A model generated the notes under the pieces. That model saw nothing but the letters and a program-made list of their open reading frames with translations, searched no databases and was not told the origin of the DNA. Below are positions 17,442-26,257 of a stretch of DNA of 63,015 nucleotides, one piece after another. This DNA is from Treponema sp. GTDB lineage: Bacteria; Spirochaetota; Spirochaetia; Treponematales; Treponemataceae. The stretch covers positions 1 to 63,015 of the forward strand of contig JAGCWT010000088.1 of the NCBI GenBank assembly GCA_017961705.1, read 5' to 3'. How positions within the stretch are numbered: the first letter of the stretch is position 1; every line of letters starts with the position of its first letter. The translations under genes were made by a program, and so were the position numbers.

Positions 17442-18439
17442 TTTTCCAGCGTTACGCCATCTAACGCAGAGCCAAAATCTTTTTCACCAAAAGGCATTTC
17501 GCCACCCCGGTACTCCACAGTGCCGGGGATTTTTTTTAGCAAAAGTTCAACATCATCCTTACTTGCAAGTGAAGAAGAAAACGCTGCCGCACTTCCGGAA
17601 CAAACGCCTCTTTCCAAAGCGCACTTAAACGACCGCGAAGTTTCGTAACCGGCAATAAAGCCCGCAACCATGCTGTCTCCAGAACCAACAGTATTAACAG
17701 GTTTTCCAGAAGGAGCCTTTGCATAGTAACTGCATCCGTCAGAAGCTGCAAGAATTGCACCGTCCTTGCCAAGAGAAAGAAGGGCATTCTGCGCACCAAG
17801 GCCAAGCAGTTTTTTTGCATAGCCAAAGGCATCCTGCATTGAATTTATTTTTGCCTCGAATATTTCTTCCAGCTCAGAAAGATTTGGCTTTACCAAAAAC
17901 GGGTGGTAAGGCAAGGCTGTCTTTAAAAGTTCTCCCGAAGCGTCAACAATAAATTTTATGTTCTTGGTTTTTAGCGAATCCATAACTTGAACATAAAAAT
18001 TTTTTGGCAGGGAAGAAGGAACGCTACCCGCAAGAACCACGGTGCTGCCAGAATCAATAGAACCTAGCTTCTGGAAAAGCATGGCAATGTCATCTTTAGA
18101 AATTACAGGCCCGTTACCGTTTATTTCCGTCTCGCCCATCCCCGGCTCGTTGTGCAAAATTTTTACGTTTATTCTGGAAAGGCCCTGGGCAACATTTATA
18201 AAGTCAGTCTTTATTCCATCCTGCCTAAGAATGGATTCTATCTGCCTGCCGGTAAAGCCAGCCGTAAAACCAAGAGCCGTGCTTTCCAGCCCAAGATTGT
18301 GAAGAACAATGGAAACATTTATTCCCTTTCCGCCCGCCGTAATCTTTTCCGAACCGCTACGGTTAAGGCTTCCCGCCACAAAATTCTTTATCCCGACAAT
18401 ATAATCCAAAGAAGGATTCAAGGTAACTGTATAAATCAT
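17438..18439 (-). CDS. fruK: 1-phosphofructokinase family sugar kinase
   Basis: A PfkB-family kinase (333 aa) expected to phosphorylate fructose 1-phosphate, or possibly tagatose 6-phosphate. The N terminus 'MIYTVTLNPSLDYIV' is typical of FruK/LacC. Other visible parts are 'TAGGKGINVSIVLHNLGLES', 'VKPNLSELEEIF' and the catalytic 'NTVGSGDSMVAGFI' with the Asp base. I chose ATG 18439; the in-frame TTG at 18460 lies within the promoter spacer. No PTS fructose gene is adjacent. The gene looks leaderless. Confidence 0.88.
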   Translation of the reverse strand: MIYTVTLNPSLDYIVGIKNFVAGSLNRSGSEKITAGGKGINVSIVLHNLGLESTALGFTAGFTGRQIESILRQDGIKTDFINVAQGLSRINVKILHNEPGMGETEINGNGPVISKDDIAMLFQKLGSIDSGSTVVLAGSVPSSLPKNFYVQVMDSLKTKNIKFIVDASGELLKTALPYHPFLVKPNLSELEEIFEAKINSMQDAFGYAKKLLGLGAQNALLSLGKDGAILAASDGCSYYAKAPSGKPVNTVGSGDSMVAGFIAGYETSRSFKCALERGVCSGSAAAFSSSLASKDDVELLLKKIPGTVEYRGGEMPFGEKDFGSALDGVTLEN

Positions 18440-18448
18440 CGTATTTTT

Positions 18449-18477
18449 ATTACAAGACAATTTTTTTCCTTTGTCAA
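18449..18477 (-). promoter_or_regulatory. Promoter of fruK, predicted leaderless
   Basis: On the minus strand TTGACA (18477-18472) and TGTAAT (18454-18449) are spaced by 17 bp. The ATG at 18439 begins 9 nt after the -10 box, which would leave at most a few untranslated bases. Confidence 0.65.
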
Positions 18478-18507
18478 GTTCATAAAATTCTGGACGGTCA
18501 TTTTTTC

Positions 18508-18625
18508 TGCTCTACCATATTATTCCCTGACTAACTCGACAGACATGCCTATGCGTCACCGCCGTTCCGCCCTTCGGTAACCCTCATCCCGCTAGCGCGG
18601 GACTAAAGGGGCTCCATGGCGGCGT
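18508..18625. repeat. Composite intergenic repeat, family D, inverted fragment
   Basis: Reads 'tgctctaccat', then 'ctcgacagacatgcctatgc', 'gtcaccgcc' and a 'cccgctagcgcggg' hairpin, ending 'ccatggcgg'. The same parts in reverse order lie at 38930-39029, and fragments occur at 53900-53960. Confidence 0.65.
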
Positions 18626-18674
18626 ATGTTCTTTTGGCAAGACATATTTTCAAGACTTGTAATGCAAAAAAATT

Positions 18675-18829
18675 AGAAAGCACTGAAATGGAGGCACACA
18701 ACGGTAGCAAGTGCGTGGCGTTGTGGCGGCAAAAAAGCATTTGCGCGGTGCGAACGAAGTGAGTCAGATACCTTATATCCGCGCTCGGCTTTTTTGACAC
18801 GGTTCCTGCCGGGAATGGAAGTGCTTTCT
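18675..18829. repeat. Fold-back element with 10-bp inverted ends
   Basis: agaaagcact (18675-18684) and agtgctttct (18820-18829) are exact inverted copies. The inside is GC-rich and contains 'gcgaacgaagtgagtcagat'. No gene is seen between 18463 and 18867. Confidence 0.5.
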
Positions 18830-18867
18830 TGTTTACATTTGTATTTTTTCCAACAAAGACCTTTGCC

Positions 18868-18896
18868 TTGCCGATTTTACATCCTTACTATATAAT
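18868..18896 (+). promoter_or_regulatory. Promoter of the Gfo/Idh/MocA gene, predicted leaderless
   Basis: TTGCCG (18868-18873) and TATAAT (18891-18896) are spaced by 17 bp. The ATG at 18903 follows after 6 nt and has no ribosome site. Confidence 0.65.
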
Positions 18897-18902
18897 TTCC
18901 TT

Positions 18903-19946
18903 ATGCAAAACAAATACACTGCCTCTCTTGTAGGCTGCGGAAGAATCGGTTGGACTTTAGGCTACGACAAATTGCGCGAACAACCAGCCTCCCACACAAT
19001 GGCGCTAAAAGCAAACAAAAGAATTCAGCTTGTTGCAGGATGCGACACGGACGAAGAAGCCTTGCAAAAATGGGGAAAGGCTAACAAAGGATGCAAACTT
19101 TTTTTAAGCGCACAAAAACTTTTTTCTGAATGCAAGACAGACATTGTTACCATTGCGGTAAACGAAGATGCCCACATAAAAATTGCACTGGAAGCAATAA
19201 AAAACAAACCCCGCCTTGTAATTTTGGAAAAACCAGTAGCCCTTAACACAGAAGAAGCCATGCAGCTAAAAAATGCCGCAGAAGAAAACAAGGTGCCTGT
19301 CCTTGTAAACCACGAACGCCGCTTTGCCCTGGACTACAATCTTGCAGCAGAATACCTTACGCAAATTGGAGAAATACAAAGCATAAACGCAAGCCTTTAT
19401 TCCGGAATGAAGGTCTACGACAAAAGCGAAGAAGCAACCGGAGCCTACAGCCTTATTCACGACGGAACCCATCTTGTGGACATTGTGCTTTTCTTTCTTG
19501 AAGCCCTGCAAAAAAATGAAAAGCTAAATGAAGGTAAAGCAATTCTAAGCTCGCCAAGTGTAAGCGGAATCTGGCGGGACGAAAAAGGTGCCGTGAGGAA
19601 CGTAAGCGCAACCTACTCTTTGCCAAGCGTCCCCTGCGTAACAATAAGCATAAGCGGAAGAAGCAAATACTTTGGCTTTGAGGTGGACATCCGCGGAACA
19701 AAAGGCCGCATACTGATTGGAAACGGATTCTTTAATATTTACATGTCAAAGGAATCAAAACTCTACACTGGATTTAAATCTCTGGAAGAAATAAAATTCA
19801 AAAGGCCAAAAAAGACCCTCTACTTTGCAAACATGGTTCAGAATGCAGTGGACTTCTTGGACGGAAAGGAGGAACTCCGCTCAACATTGCAAACAGGAAT
19901 GAATGCCCTTGCCGTTCTGGAAGAAATTAAAATGGCTCTTATGTAA
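18903..19946 (+). CDS. Gfo/Idh/MocA-family NAD(P)-dependent oxidoreductase
   Basis: A predicted sugar or cyclitol dehydrogenase (347 aa). The Rossmann fold starts at 'ASLVGCGRIGWTLG', with a second strand and acid 'LVAGCDTDEEAL'. The 'LVILEKPVALNTEEA' segment carries the EKP motif of the family, and 'LIHDGTHLVDIVLFF' supplies the catalytic His region. The C-terminal alpha/beta domain is complete. The substrate is unknown and no sugar operon is adjacent. It is transcribed alone from a strong leaderless-type promoter. Confidence 0.88.
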   Translation: MQNKYTASLVGCGRIGWTLGYDKLREQPASHTMALKANKRIQLVAGCDTDEEALQKWGKANKGCKLFLSAQKLFSECKTDIVTIAVNEDAHIKIALEAIKNKPRLVILEKPVALNTEEAMQLKNAAEENKVPVLVNHERRFALDYNLAAEYLTQIGEIQSINASLYSGMKVYDKSEEATGAYSLIHDGTHLVDIVLFFLEALQKNEKLNEGKAILSSPSVSGIWRDEKGAVRNVSATYSLPSVPCVTISISGRSKYFGFEVDIRGTKGRILIGNGFFNIYMSKESKLYTGFKSLEEIKFKRPKKTLYFANMVQNAVDFLDGKEELRSTLQTGMNALAVLEEIKMALM

Positions 19947-19949
19947 ATT

Positions 19950-20080
19950 TTTGCAAAAGGCATGAGGCCGGATTGGAAGGGTGGCGAAGCCATTCCGGAG
20001 CGTAGCGGAGGAATGGAGCCGAAAGGCGGAACCCTGGAAAGCCGTTCCACGATGAGCTCTTGTTTGCAAAAGGCATAATT
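19950..20080. repeat. Repeat region with a family B core flanked by direct repeats
   Basis: A family B core (19968-20048) is bracketed by direct copies of 'tttgcaaaaggcat' at 19951 and 20065 (within a base or two). Flanking direct repeats of this kind are what an inserted element with a target duplication would leave, though the length is unusual. Confidence 0.5.
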
Positions 20081-20178
20081 CATTTACCAGAAACTGCCGT
20101 CCAAAAAATAATGCAAAAGATGGATAGAATCTTGAATTCTGCGCTGATTGGATTTATGATTAAGCCAAGAGGTAAATT

Positions 20179-20874
20179 ATGAAGCGTTTTTCAATTCTTA
20201 CACTGTTGGTTTTATTTGCGGCATTTTTTGCCACTGCCCAGAATTATTCCAGGCTTTTGATGCTAAAAAAATCCCGCATGAACGGAGAAGACGTGCGTGC
20301 AGTTCAAGTTGCGCTGAACAACCTTGGCTTTACGGAAGTTGGCGAAGCGGACGGATGGTTTGGGCCAAAGACGGAAAAAGGCGTAAAGGCATTCCAAAAG
20401 CTTGCGGGATTTTCTGTGAATGGCGTTGTTAACAAAGATGTTTACGACCTGCTTGTTAAGCAAAAGGGCGGCAACGTTATGCAAGCCTACCTTAACGAAC
20501 TGAACCAAATAAATTACTATCCAAAGCTGGACCTTTCAAAAAAGACTTATGACTACAACGGCCATTCATCGGAGGGCGGAGAAATCTGCGTATACAAGTC
20601 AGATTCGGAAAGCCTGTATGCAGAAATGGACCTTTGCGGGGAAATGGGAAAATACATTGCAACCCTTTACAAAGTTTCCGGCACCAACTTTGTCCTCGTG
20701 TGCGAATCAATAACTTACAAGAGCCACATGAACCCTGACCCAAAGACAGATTCCGTTGAATACAAAATCTACTATTACAATTCGGGGCTATACTTTAACA
20801 TTGTAAACGGCCAGGCTGTTGACAACACGGACAACATTCAGGACCTTGTTAGGGAACTTAAGAGCCGCATGTAG
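20179..20874 (+). CDS. Secreted peptidoglycan-binding-domain protein
   Basis: A 231-aa exported protein. A signal peptide ('TLLVLFAAFFATAQ') is followed by a PG_binding_1 domain at about residues 28-95: 'MNGEDVRAVQVALNNLGF', then 'DGWFGPKTEKGVKAFQKLAG' and 'VNGVVNKDVYDLL'. The C-terminal 130 residues are not recognised and lack an evident hydrolase site. It probably anchors an accessory domain to peptidoglycan. AGAGGT precedes the ATG. Its end lies 13 nt from the end of the convergent leucine-rich repeat gene. Confidence 0.85.
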   Translation: MKRFSILTLLVLFAAFFATAQNYSRLLMLKKSRMNGEDVRAVQVALNNLGFTEVGEADGWFGPKTEKGVKAFQKLAGFSVNGVVNKDVYDLLVKQKGGNVMQAYLNELNQINYYPKLDLSKKTYDYNGHSSEGGEICVYKSDSESLYAEMDLCGEMGKYIATLYKVSGTNFVLVCESITYKSHMNPDPKTDSVEYKIYYYNSGLYFNIVNGQAVDNTDNIQDLVRELKSRM

Positions 20875-20887
20875 GCAACCCCAAGAA

Positions 20888-21832
20888 TTACTTTTTCTTT
20901 TTTGCAGGAACTTCTTCTTGCTCCCCCTGCAACTCTGGGGGAACAGGTTCTTCCTGTGAAGGGCCGTTATAGTTTACAAGACTGATTGAATCTGGAAGGT
21001 TCAGGTTTGTGTAAACCGGTGTCTTGCTGAATATATCCGCGTCAACTTCTTTTAGCCAGCTGTGGCTGCTCCACTCCACTTTTTCCAGCGACTCGCAATG
21101 AGCAAAGGCCTTGGCTCCAATTTCTGCAACGGCGGCAGGGATGGAAACCTTTTCAAGACGTGGGCAGTGGTAGAATGAACTCTTTCCAATTTGAACAAGT
21201 GTTGGCGGAAAGTCTATTGTCTTGAATGCGCAGTTTACAAAGGCATTTTCTTCTATTTCCGTAAGAGCCTGGGGAAGCAGAACCTGTTCAAGCTTTAGGC
21301 AGCCGTAGAAAGTTGAATTTCTTACCTTTGTAATTCCTTTTGGCAGTGTAACGCTTTTTAGTGAGGCGCATGAATAGAATGCGTTTGCACCAATGTAATT
21401 AAGCTTTGCGGGGAATTCTATAAAGAAAAGCTTGTCGCACCAGCTAAAGGCTCCGGCTTCTATGCGGGAAAGGCTTTTTGGCAGGGCAACTTCGGACAGG
21501 GCGCGGCAGTGGGAAAATGCCCATGAACCAATAGAGACAACCCCTTCTGGTATTACGATTGAGCGCAGGTTTTCGCAGTGGAAGAAGGCCTTTGGGGCAA
21601 TGGCAGTAACACCTTCCGGGATTTCGGCAGTTGCAATGCCCTTGTCCACGGTGCCGGTTACGGTTTTTCCGTCTTCGCTTAAAATTAGGTTTGAATAAAC
21701 AATTCCTTCGGGAGCTTTTGCCTCCACAGCAGTCTTTTGTTCACTACCCTTTTCTGCGGCAAAAAGCAAGGCTGGCAAAAAAGCGGCAAGTGCAGTATAT
21801 AAAATAAAAACAACTTTTGTCCTAAGATTCAT
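20888..21832 (-). CDS. Secreted BspA-like leucine-rich repeat protein
   Basis: A 314-aa exported protein with a signal peptide ('ALAAFLPALLFAA') and about eight LRR_5 (BspA/TpLRR-type) repeats over residues 50-275. Typical units are 'IAPKAFFHCENLRSIVIPEG', 'IGSWAFSHCRALSEVALPKS' and 'IEENAFVNCAFKTIDFPPT'. The C-terminal tail is acidic and then ends in lysines. Such proteins act in adhesion in oral treponemes and Bacteroidota. No lipobox is present. A TATACT box 7 nt upstream of the ATG suggests a short or absent leader. Confidence 0.88.
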   Translation of the reverse strand: MNLRTKVVFILYTALAAFLPALLFAAEKGSEQKTAVEAKAPEGIVYSNLILSEDGKTVTGTVDKGIATAEIPEGVTAIAPKAFFHCENLRSIVIPEGVVSIGSWAFSHCRALSEVALPKSLSRIEAGAFSWCDKLFFIEFPAKLNYIGANAFYSCASLKSVTLPKGITKVRNSTFYGCLKLEQVLLPQALTEIEENAFVNCAFKTIDFPPTLVQIGKSSFYHCPRLEKVSIPAAVAEIGAKAFAHCESLEKVEWSSHSWLKEVDADIFSKTPVYTNLNLPDSISLVNYNGPSQEEPVPPELQGEQEEVPAKKKK

Positions 21833-21902
21833 GTTCTCTAGTATATATAAAAAAACTCTTCTAGTACAGTGTGTAGATTTACAGAGTGCAGGTTATCTCT
21901 AT

Positions 21903-22153
21903 CATGCCAACCAAGATAGAGCCACGGAGGGCGGCTTAGCAGCATGCAGAATTGCAAAGCGATTCTGCAATCCTTGGAAAAATCCATGGAGGGATTTTTC
22001 CAAGGCAACTCCACCAAACCTACGCCCGATTGGAGGGGCGGCGTAGCCGTTGCCGCAAGGCAATGGAGGGGTTTGGGGCCCCCGGAACCCCGGAAAGCGG
22101 GTAAACCCAAAAAACGTCCGGTCGGATTAGCCAAATAATAAAATGGTAGAGCA
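21903..22153. repeat. Composite intergenic repeat, family D with an embedded family B copy
   Basis: Begins 'tcatgccaaccaagatagag', continues with two fold-back stems (gcagaattgcaaagcgattctgc; ccttggaaaaatcc/ggatttttccaagg), then a family B core (22026-22112), and ends 'aaatggtagagca'. The same order and ends occur at 38801-39029, so this is a mobile or duplicated unit of about 240 bp. No gene is seen in 21833-22234. Confidence 0.7.
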
Positions 22154-22234
22154 ATCGGACTATCGTCCCAGGGACTTCGTCCTAGAGGCTTCGTCCAAGA
22201 AATTTACTCCCAAAAAACATGCCAGCACCCCCTA

Positions 22235-22263
22235 TTAACTAAAACCATTCTTTTCTATATAAT
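22235..22263 (+). promoter_or_regulatory. Promoter of proS, predicted leaderless
   Basis: TTAACT (22235-22240) and TATAAT (22258-22263) are spaced by 17 bp. The ATG at 22271 begins 7 nt after the -10 box, and no ribosome site is present. Confidence 0.65.
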
Positions 22264-22270
22264 ACCTTGC

Positions 22271-24088
22271 ATGAAAACATCACAATTACCTTTACACACG
22301 CTGCGGGAAGCTCCTGCAGAAGCCATAATCTCTAGCCATCAGCTTATGATGAGGGCAGACTTAATCCGCAAACTCGGCAACGGACTTTACACATATATGC
22401 CTTTGGGACTCCGCGCCTACCGCAAAGTGGAAAACATCATCAAGGAAGAATGGAACAGAAGCGGCGCATGCGAATTTAAGCCAACAGTAATTGTTCCCGG
22501 TGAAATTTGGAAGCAGAGTGGCCGCTGGGACACAATGGGTCCACAGATGCTCAAGGCAAAAAACCGCGGCGAACAGGACATGGTTGTTAGCCCCACCGCA
22601 GAAGAAGCATTCACTGCAATATCAGCGGCAGGTCTTACAAGCTACAAGCAGCTGCCAATCAACATGTACCAGATAAACACAAAGTACCGCGACGAAATCC
22701 GCCCAAGATACGGTGTTATGCGTGGCCGTGAATTCAATATGGCAGACGGTTACTCCTTTAACAAGGACGATGCTTCCCTGGACGAAACCTACCAGGCATA
22801 CGCAAAGGCCTACCTTAGAATCTTTAAGCGCCTTGGACTTAAGGTAATTCCAGTAAAGGCAGACACCGGCGCAATGGGTGGAAGCGGAAGCGAAGAATTC
22901 ATGGTGGAAAGCACTGTTGGAGACGACACCCTTATCCTCTGCTCAAAATGCGGCTATGCAGCAAACGTAGAAAAAGCGGCATCTTTTGCAGACCCGGCTG
23001 TAGACAACGACGGCAATCCACAAAAGCCAACAGACCTAAAGCCTGAACTTGTGGAAACACCCAACGTCTTTTCTATAGAAGACATGGAAAAATTCTTCAA
23101 GTCCACGCCAAAGACCTTCATCAAGGCACTCATCTACCGCGTAATAAATTCAACCCTGGACTTAAGCAAGGCACCCCACTGCAAAGACCTTAAGCAGACC
23201 AAAGACGGCGACTTTGCCTTCTACCCGCTTTCTTACGTGTGCGTAATAATCCGCGCAGACCTAGACGTAAACGAGGCAAAACTTGCAGGCGCACTAAAAG
23301 CAAGCGAAGTATGCCTTGCCGACGACGAAGAAATACTTAAAATTGCCCAGGCACCACACGGCTTTGTTGGCCCACTCACATCACTTTGCCCAATCGTGCA
23401 GGACCTTAGCGTAAACGACATGCACGATGCAATCACTGGAGCCGGAAAAGCTGGCTACCACCTAAAGCATGTTGAACCAGGCCGCGACTTTACAGCATGG
23501 ATCAACACAGACGTTCGCACCGCAAAAGAGGGCGACACCTGCTGCACCCCAGGCTGCGGCGGCAAGTACCACACAACAAAGGGCAACGAGCTTGGCCACA
23601 TCTTTAAGCTTGGCAAAAAATACACCCAGAGCATGGGCGTAACCTACCTTGACGAAAACGGAAAAGCCGCAGTACCAACAATGGGCTGCTACGGAATAGG
23701 CGTTGACCGCGTACTCGCAAGCATCATCGAATCCTTCCACGACGACAAGGGAATCCTCTGGCCAATGACAACCGCACCTTTCCAGGTGGCAATCGTTCCA
23801 ATCAAATACGACGGCCAGATGAAGGAAGCCGCAGACCGCCTCTACGAAGAGCTTACAAATGCAGGAATCGAAGTGCTTCTTGACGACAGGGCAGAACGTC
23901 CGGGCGTAAAATTCAACGACATGGACTTGATTGGCTTCCCGGTACGCATCACTGTGGGCGACAAAAACCTTCCCAACGTAGAGGTAAAACTCCGCAGCGA
24001 ACAAGATGCCCAGCTTATCCCTCTGGAAAACGCCTCGGCAAAAGTTGCAGAAATCGTAAAAGCAGAACTTGACCGCCTGAACGGCTAG
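22271..24088 (+). CDS. proS: Prolyl-tRNA synthetase, bacterial type
   Basis: Charges tRNA(Pro) with proline (605 aa). Class II motif 1 region is 'LGNGLYTYMPLGLRAYRKVE', motif 2 is 'KYRDEIRPRYGVMRGREFNMADGYSF' and motif 3 is 'CYGIGVDRVLASIIE'. Between motifs 2 and 3 lies the INS editing-type domain (about residues 235-400), so this is the long bacterial form. The anticodon-binding domain is at the C terminus ('FQVAIVPIKYDGQMKEAADRL'). It is monocistronic with a predicted leaderless start. Confidence 0.96.
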   Translation: MKTSQLPLHTLREAPAEAIISSHQLMMRADLIRKLGNGLYTYMPLGLRAYRKVENIIKEEWNRSGACEFKPTVIVPGEIWKQSGRWDTMGPQMLKAKNRGEQDMVVSPTAEEAFTAISAAGLTSYKQLPINMYQINTKYRDEIRPRYGVMRGREFNMADGYSFNKDDASLDETYQAYAKAYLRIFKRLGLKVIPVKADTGAMGGSGSEEFMVESTVGDDTLILCSKCGYAANVEKAASFADPAVDNDGNPQKPTDLKPELVETPNVFSIEDMEKFFKSTPKTFIKALIYRVINSTLDLSKAPHCKDLKQTKDGDFAFYPLSYVCVIIRADLDVNEAKLAGALKASEVCLADDEEILKIAQAPHGFVGPLTSLCPIVQDLSVNDMHDAITGAGKAGYHLKHVEPGRDFTAWINTDVRTAKEGDTCCTPGCGGKYHTTKGNELGHIFKLGKKYTQSMGVTYLDENGKAAVPTMGCYGIGVDRVLASIIESFHDDKGILWPMTTAPFQVAIVPIKYDGQMKEAADRLYEELTNAGIEVLLDDRAERPGVKFNDMDLIGFPVRITVGDKNLPNVEVKLRSEQDAQLIPLENASAKVAEIVKAELDRLNG

Positions 24089-24100
24089 CAAAACCGTATG

Positions 24101-24127
24101 TCATTCCCGCACTTGATGCGGGAATCC
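24101..24127. repeat. Extragenic palindrome, family A
   Basis: tcattcccgcacttgatgcgggaatcc: inverted arms ATTCCCGCA and TGCGGGAAT around a short loop. It lies just after proS and may help end its transcript. Other copies: 25481-25507, 31658-31684, 37719-37744, 44834-44860, 53983-54011 and 54109-54134. Confidence 0.75.
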
Positions 24128-24267
24128 ATGCAAAACACCATTGACGGATTTTTTATCCGCTTTGTTACAAAAAGCATTTTCTGTTGTTTGATTTTTGAAA
24201 ACAGGACAAATAATACTTTGATAAAAAATTTTATTTGTTCTGTTCCATAGTTTTTACTATAACTTTG

Positions 24268-24380
24268 GGGTTTTTAGGGGCACCGCCCCTAAACCGTGCC
24301 GGGAAAGGGTGGGGTTAAAGGGGCGGGAAAACCCTCGCTTCGGAGTAGGGGGTTGTCCCGCCCCTTGGCTTCGGGGCAAG
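24268..24380. repeat. GC-rich intergenic repeat region
   Basis: Contains the hairpin 'aggggcaccgcccct' and a second inverted pair 'ggggcgggaaaacc'/'gtcccgcccc'. Parts resemble the stretch near 28280-28310. No coding region is evident in 24089-24414. Confidence 0.5.
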
Positions 24381-24414
24381 CATGCCTTTTGCAAAACAAA
24401 TTTCAGGAGTACCC

Positions 24415-25467
24415 ATGAATCTTTTAAAAAAGCTTTTACCCTTCCTTTCACTGGCATTGATTTGCGCAGTTTACACATTCGCAGTACCGGGCGTAACACA
24501 GCAGATTGCAGACACATCAGGAGAATACGCATTCTACAGGGACTCTAGCTTTAACAGAACATCCTACATTGGCATAATTTATTACAATGATTCAACTTAT
24601 GCCTTCCGCTACTACTCTCCCGCAAGCCAAAAGGACTCACTTGTAGAAAAAGACATCACAATCTATTTTTCCGTAGACCCGTCCAAAGACAAGCTCTTGC
24701 TTACAGGAGAAAACATCCGCGGGGCTGGGGCAAACGATTCAGACATCATAAACTACCTGCACGACCTTTTTTACGAATTTACCGCCCGCAGGCAGAACGT
24801 TGAATTTGGCAAGAACACAAGGGTAACCCTTTCCTCTGATTTTGCCCAGTTTGGCGGAGAAGTTTCCATCGTTTACAACAAGCGCATCCCAATTTTCAGC
24901 ATAGAATCAATAAAGGCCAAAGACGGCAGGGAAATATTTTCTTTGCTAACAACCGGCCAGCTCTACAACTCAACGGACACAAGCTTTACATCCTTTAAGG
25001 GAACAGAAGGGCTTCCCAAAGACAAGGCCCGCACCTTTGCAAAAGACACAAAGGCAAAACCGCAAAAGGCATCCTGCGATGACATGAGCGTTACCGTAGA
25101 TTCATCCTGGCAAAAGGCAATGGACAACATGTGGCTCTTGGGAGACAGCGCCGTGCTAACAATCGCATCAATTCCGGCAGCAGGCATAGATGCAGACGCA
25201 TACAGGGAATTCATAATCAGAAAATCTTGCCAGGGTTCAGACTGCACCTTTTCTTTGTGGCCCTTTCAGAACGTAACAACAAGCGGAAGCACCACAAACA
25301 TAGAGTCCGTCTACTACCGCCCGGCAGAAGCATCAGTTACAAGAACCTTCAAAGTGCTAAAATGCCGCAAAGACGGTTCCTATGCCTGCCTAACCCTTTC
25401 AGTCTACGACAGCATCTACCAAAAGAACAAGGCCTATTTTGACACAATCGTAAAGGCTGCACGCTAA
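24415..25467 (+). CDS. Secreted protein of unknown function
   Basis: A 350-aa exported protein. The signal peptide is 'LLPFLSLALICAVYTFAV'. The mature part includes 'FNRTSYIGIIYYNDSTYAFRYY' and a long beta-rich region with two close cysteines in 'SCQGSDCTFSLW'. I do not recognise a domain. I chose ATG 24415 because CAGGAG lies 6 nt upstream; an in-frame ATG at 24382 has no such site and its extension would break the signal peptide. Family A palindromes lie downstream. Confidence 0.7.
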   Translation: MNLLKKLLPFLSLALICAVYTFAVPGVTQQIADTSGEYAFYRDSSFNRTSYIGIIYYNDSTYAFRYYSPASQKDSLVEKDITIYFSVDPSKDKLLLTGENIRGAGANDSDIINYLHDLFYEFTARRQNVEFGKNTRVTLSSDFAQFGGEVSIVYNKRIPIFSIESIKAKDGREIFSLLTTGQLYNSTDTSFTSFKGTEGLPKDKARTFAKDTKAKPQKASCDDMSVTVDSSWQKAMDNMWLLGDSAVLTIASIPAAGIDADAYREFIIRKSCQGSDCTFSLWPFQNVTTSGSTTNIESVYYRPAEASVTRTFKVLKCRKDGSYACLTLSVYDSIYQKNKAYFDTIVKAAR

Positions 25468-25480
25468 AATAAAAGACTTG

Positions 25481-25507
25481 TCATTCCCGCACCTGATGCG
25501 GGAATCC
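25481..25507. repeat. Extragenic palindrome, family A
   Basis: tcattcccgcacctgatgcgggaatcc, one base different from the copy at 24101-24127. On the minus strand it supplies the last codons and the stop of the decayed reading frame described next. Confidence 0.75.
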
Positions 25508-25648
25508 TTGTTTTTTTAATAAAAATCCATTGGACATCTCTTTCCAAATCTGAATGATTGATGGAACTTCTGGAGGTGGAGTTCTTTTTGCATATAAAAA
25601 TGAAAGCGCAAAAATAAAAATGCTAAACAATACAAATTTCTTTTTTAT
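25481..25648 (-). pseudogene. Decayed or truncated small secreted protein
   Basis: On the minus strand an open frame of 55 codons reads like a signal peptide ('KKKFVLFSIFIFALSFLYA') followed by 'KRTPPPEVPSIIQIWKEMSN'. The codon at the expected start is ATA, with AGGA 7 nt upstream, as if an ATG had mutated. The frame runs into the family A palindrome, which gives the last residues and the stop. I read it as a secreted-protein gene that lost its start and was cut short at the repeat. It could instead be a chance frame. Confidence 0.4.
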
Positions 25649-25708
25649 TTATAAATCCTGTTTGCTAGAAGAATTACAAAATTCTTCGTCCCAGCCATAA
25701 AGTTTTAT

Positions 25709-26227
25709 TCATTCAAGAACTATTCTCTCTAATGAAGAATAAATTTCTTCTATTTTTTTCCTACATTCATCTGTTATTGCTGGAATAATAATTGCACTAT
25801 AATCTTCAGATAAAACTGCTAAATTATTACCATAATAAAATAGATATTTTAACCATTCTTTTTTAAAAACTTGATAAACTCTAAATGAATCACATTCTAT
25901 AGAATCCTTAGAGAATTTATATCTTATTTTCCCTTCATTTATCTGCTTTATTTTATTATTATTTTTTTTATTTATTCTTTTCATAATTTTTGTATCAATA
26001 TAAAAAACCATAGGAAGAATAAATATTAAAGAATATGAGATATATCTTAAAAGAATTACTTCAGAAGTTATCATTTCTGTAAACACTAAAAATAATAAAC
26101 TTATTAAAAATACTATTATGGAAAAGTTCATTGCATAAGGTTTTATTTTTAAATATTTCCGTATTGCATTTAAATATTCTTCTTTATTTTCTTTTTTATA
26201 ATCTATTTCTATAATTACTTCTTCCAT
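25709..26227 (-). CDS. YcxB-like two-helix membrane protein, possible cassette gene
   Basis: A 172-aa membrane protein. After about 30 residues come two hydrophobic helices ('FSIIVFLISLLFLVFTEMI', 'LLRYISYSLIFILPMVFYI'). A cytoplasmic C-terminal domain follows, with 'KFSKDSIECDSFRVYQVFKK' and 'NNLAVLSEDYSAIIIPAIT', which resembles YcxB-like proteins. The start ATG 26227 is set by AGGA 5-8 nt upstream. The DNA is far more AT-rich than neighbouring genes. The 41-bp leader is shared with the next cassette-like gene and begins at the attC-like site. Its role is unknown. Confidence 0.65.
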   Translation of the reverse strand: MEEVIIEIDYKKENKEEYLNAIRKYLKIKPYAMNFSIIVFLISLLFLVFTEMITSEVILLRYISYSLIFILPMVFYIDTKIMKRINKKNNNKIKQINEGKIRYKFSKDSIECDSFRVYQVFKKEWLKYLFYYGNNLAVLSEDYSAIIIPAITDECRKKIEEIYSSLERIVLE

Positions 26228-26257
26228 TTTCGTCCTATGTATCCCAGTGCCGGCGGT

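Noticed and set aside
23462..24091. A 209-codon open frame on the minus strand
   Set aside because: It is the antisense shadow of proS, rich in Cys, Val and Phe, with no signal of its own.
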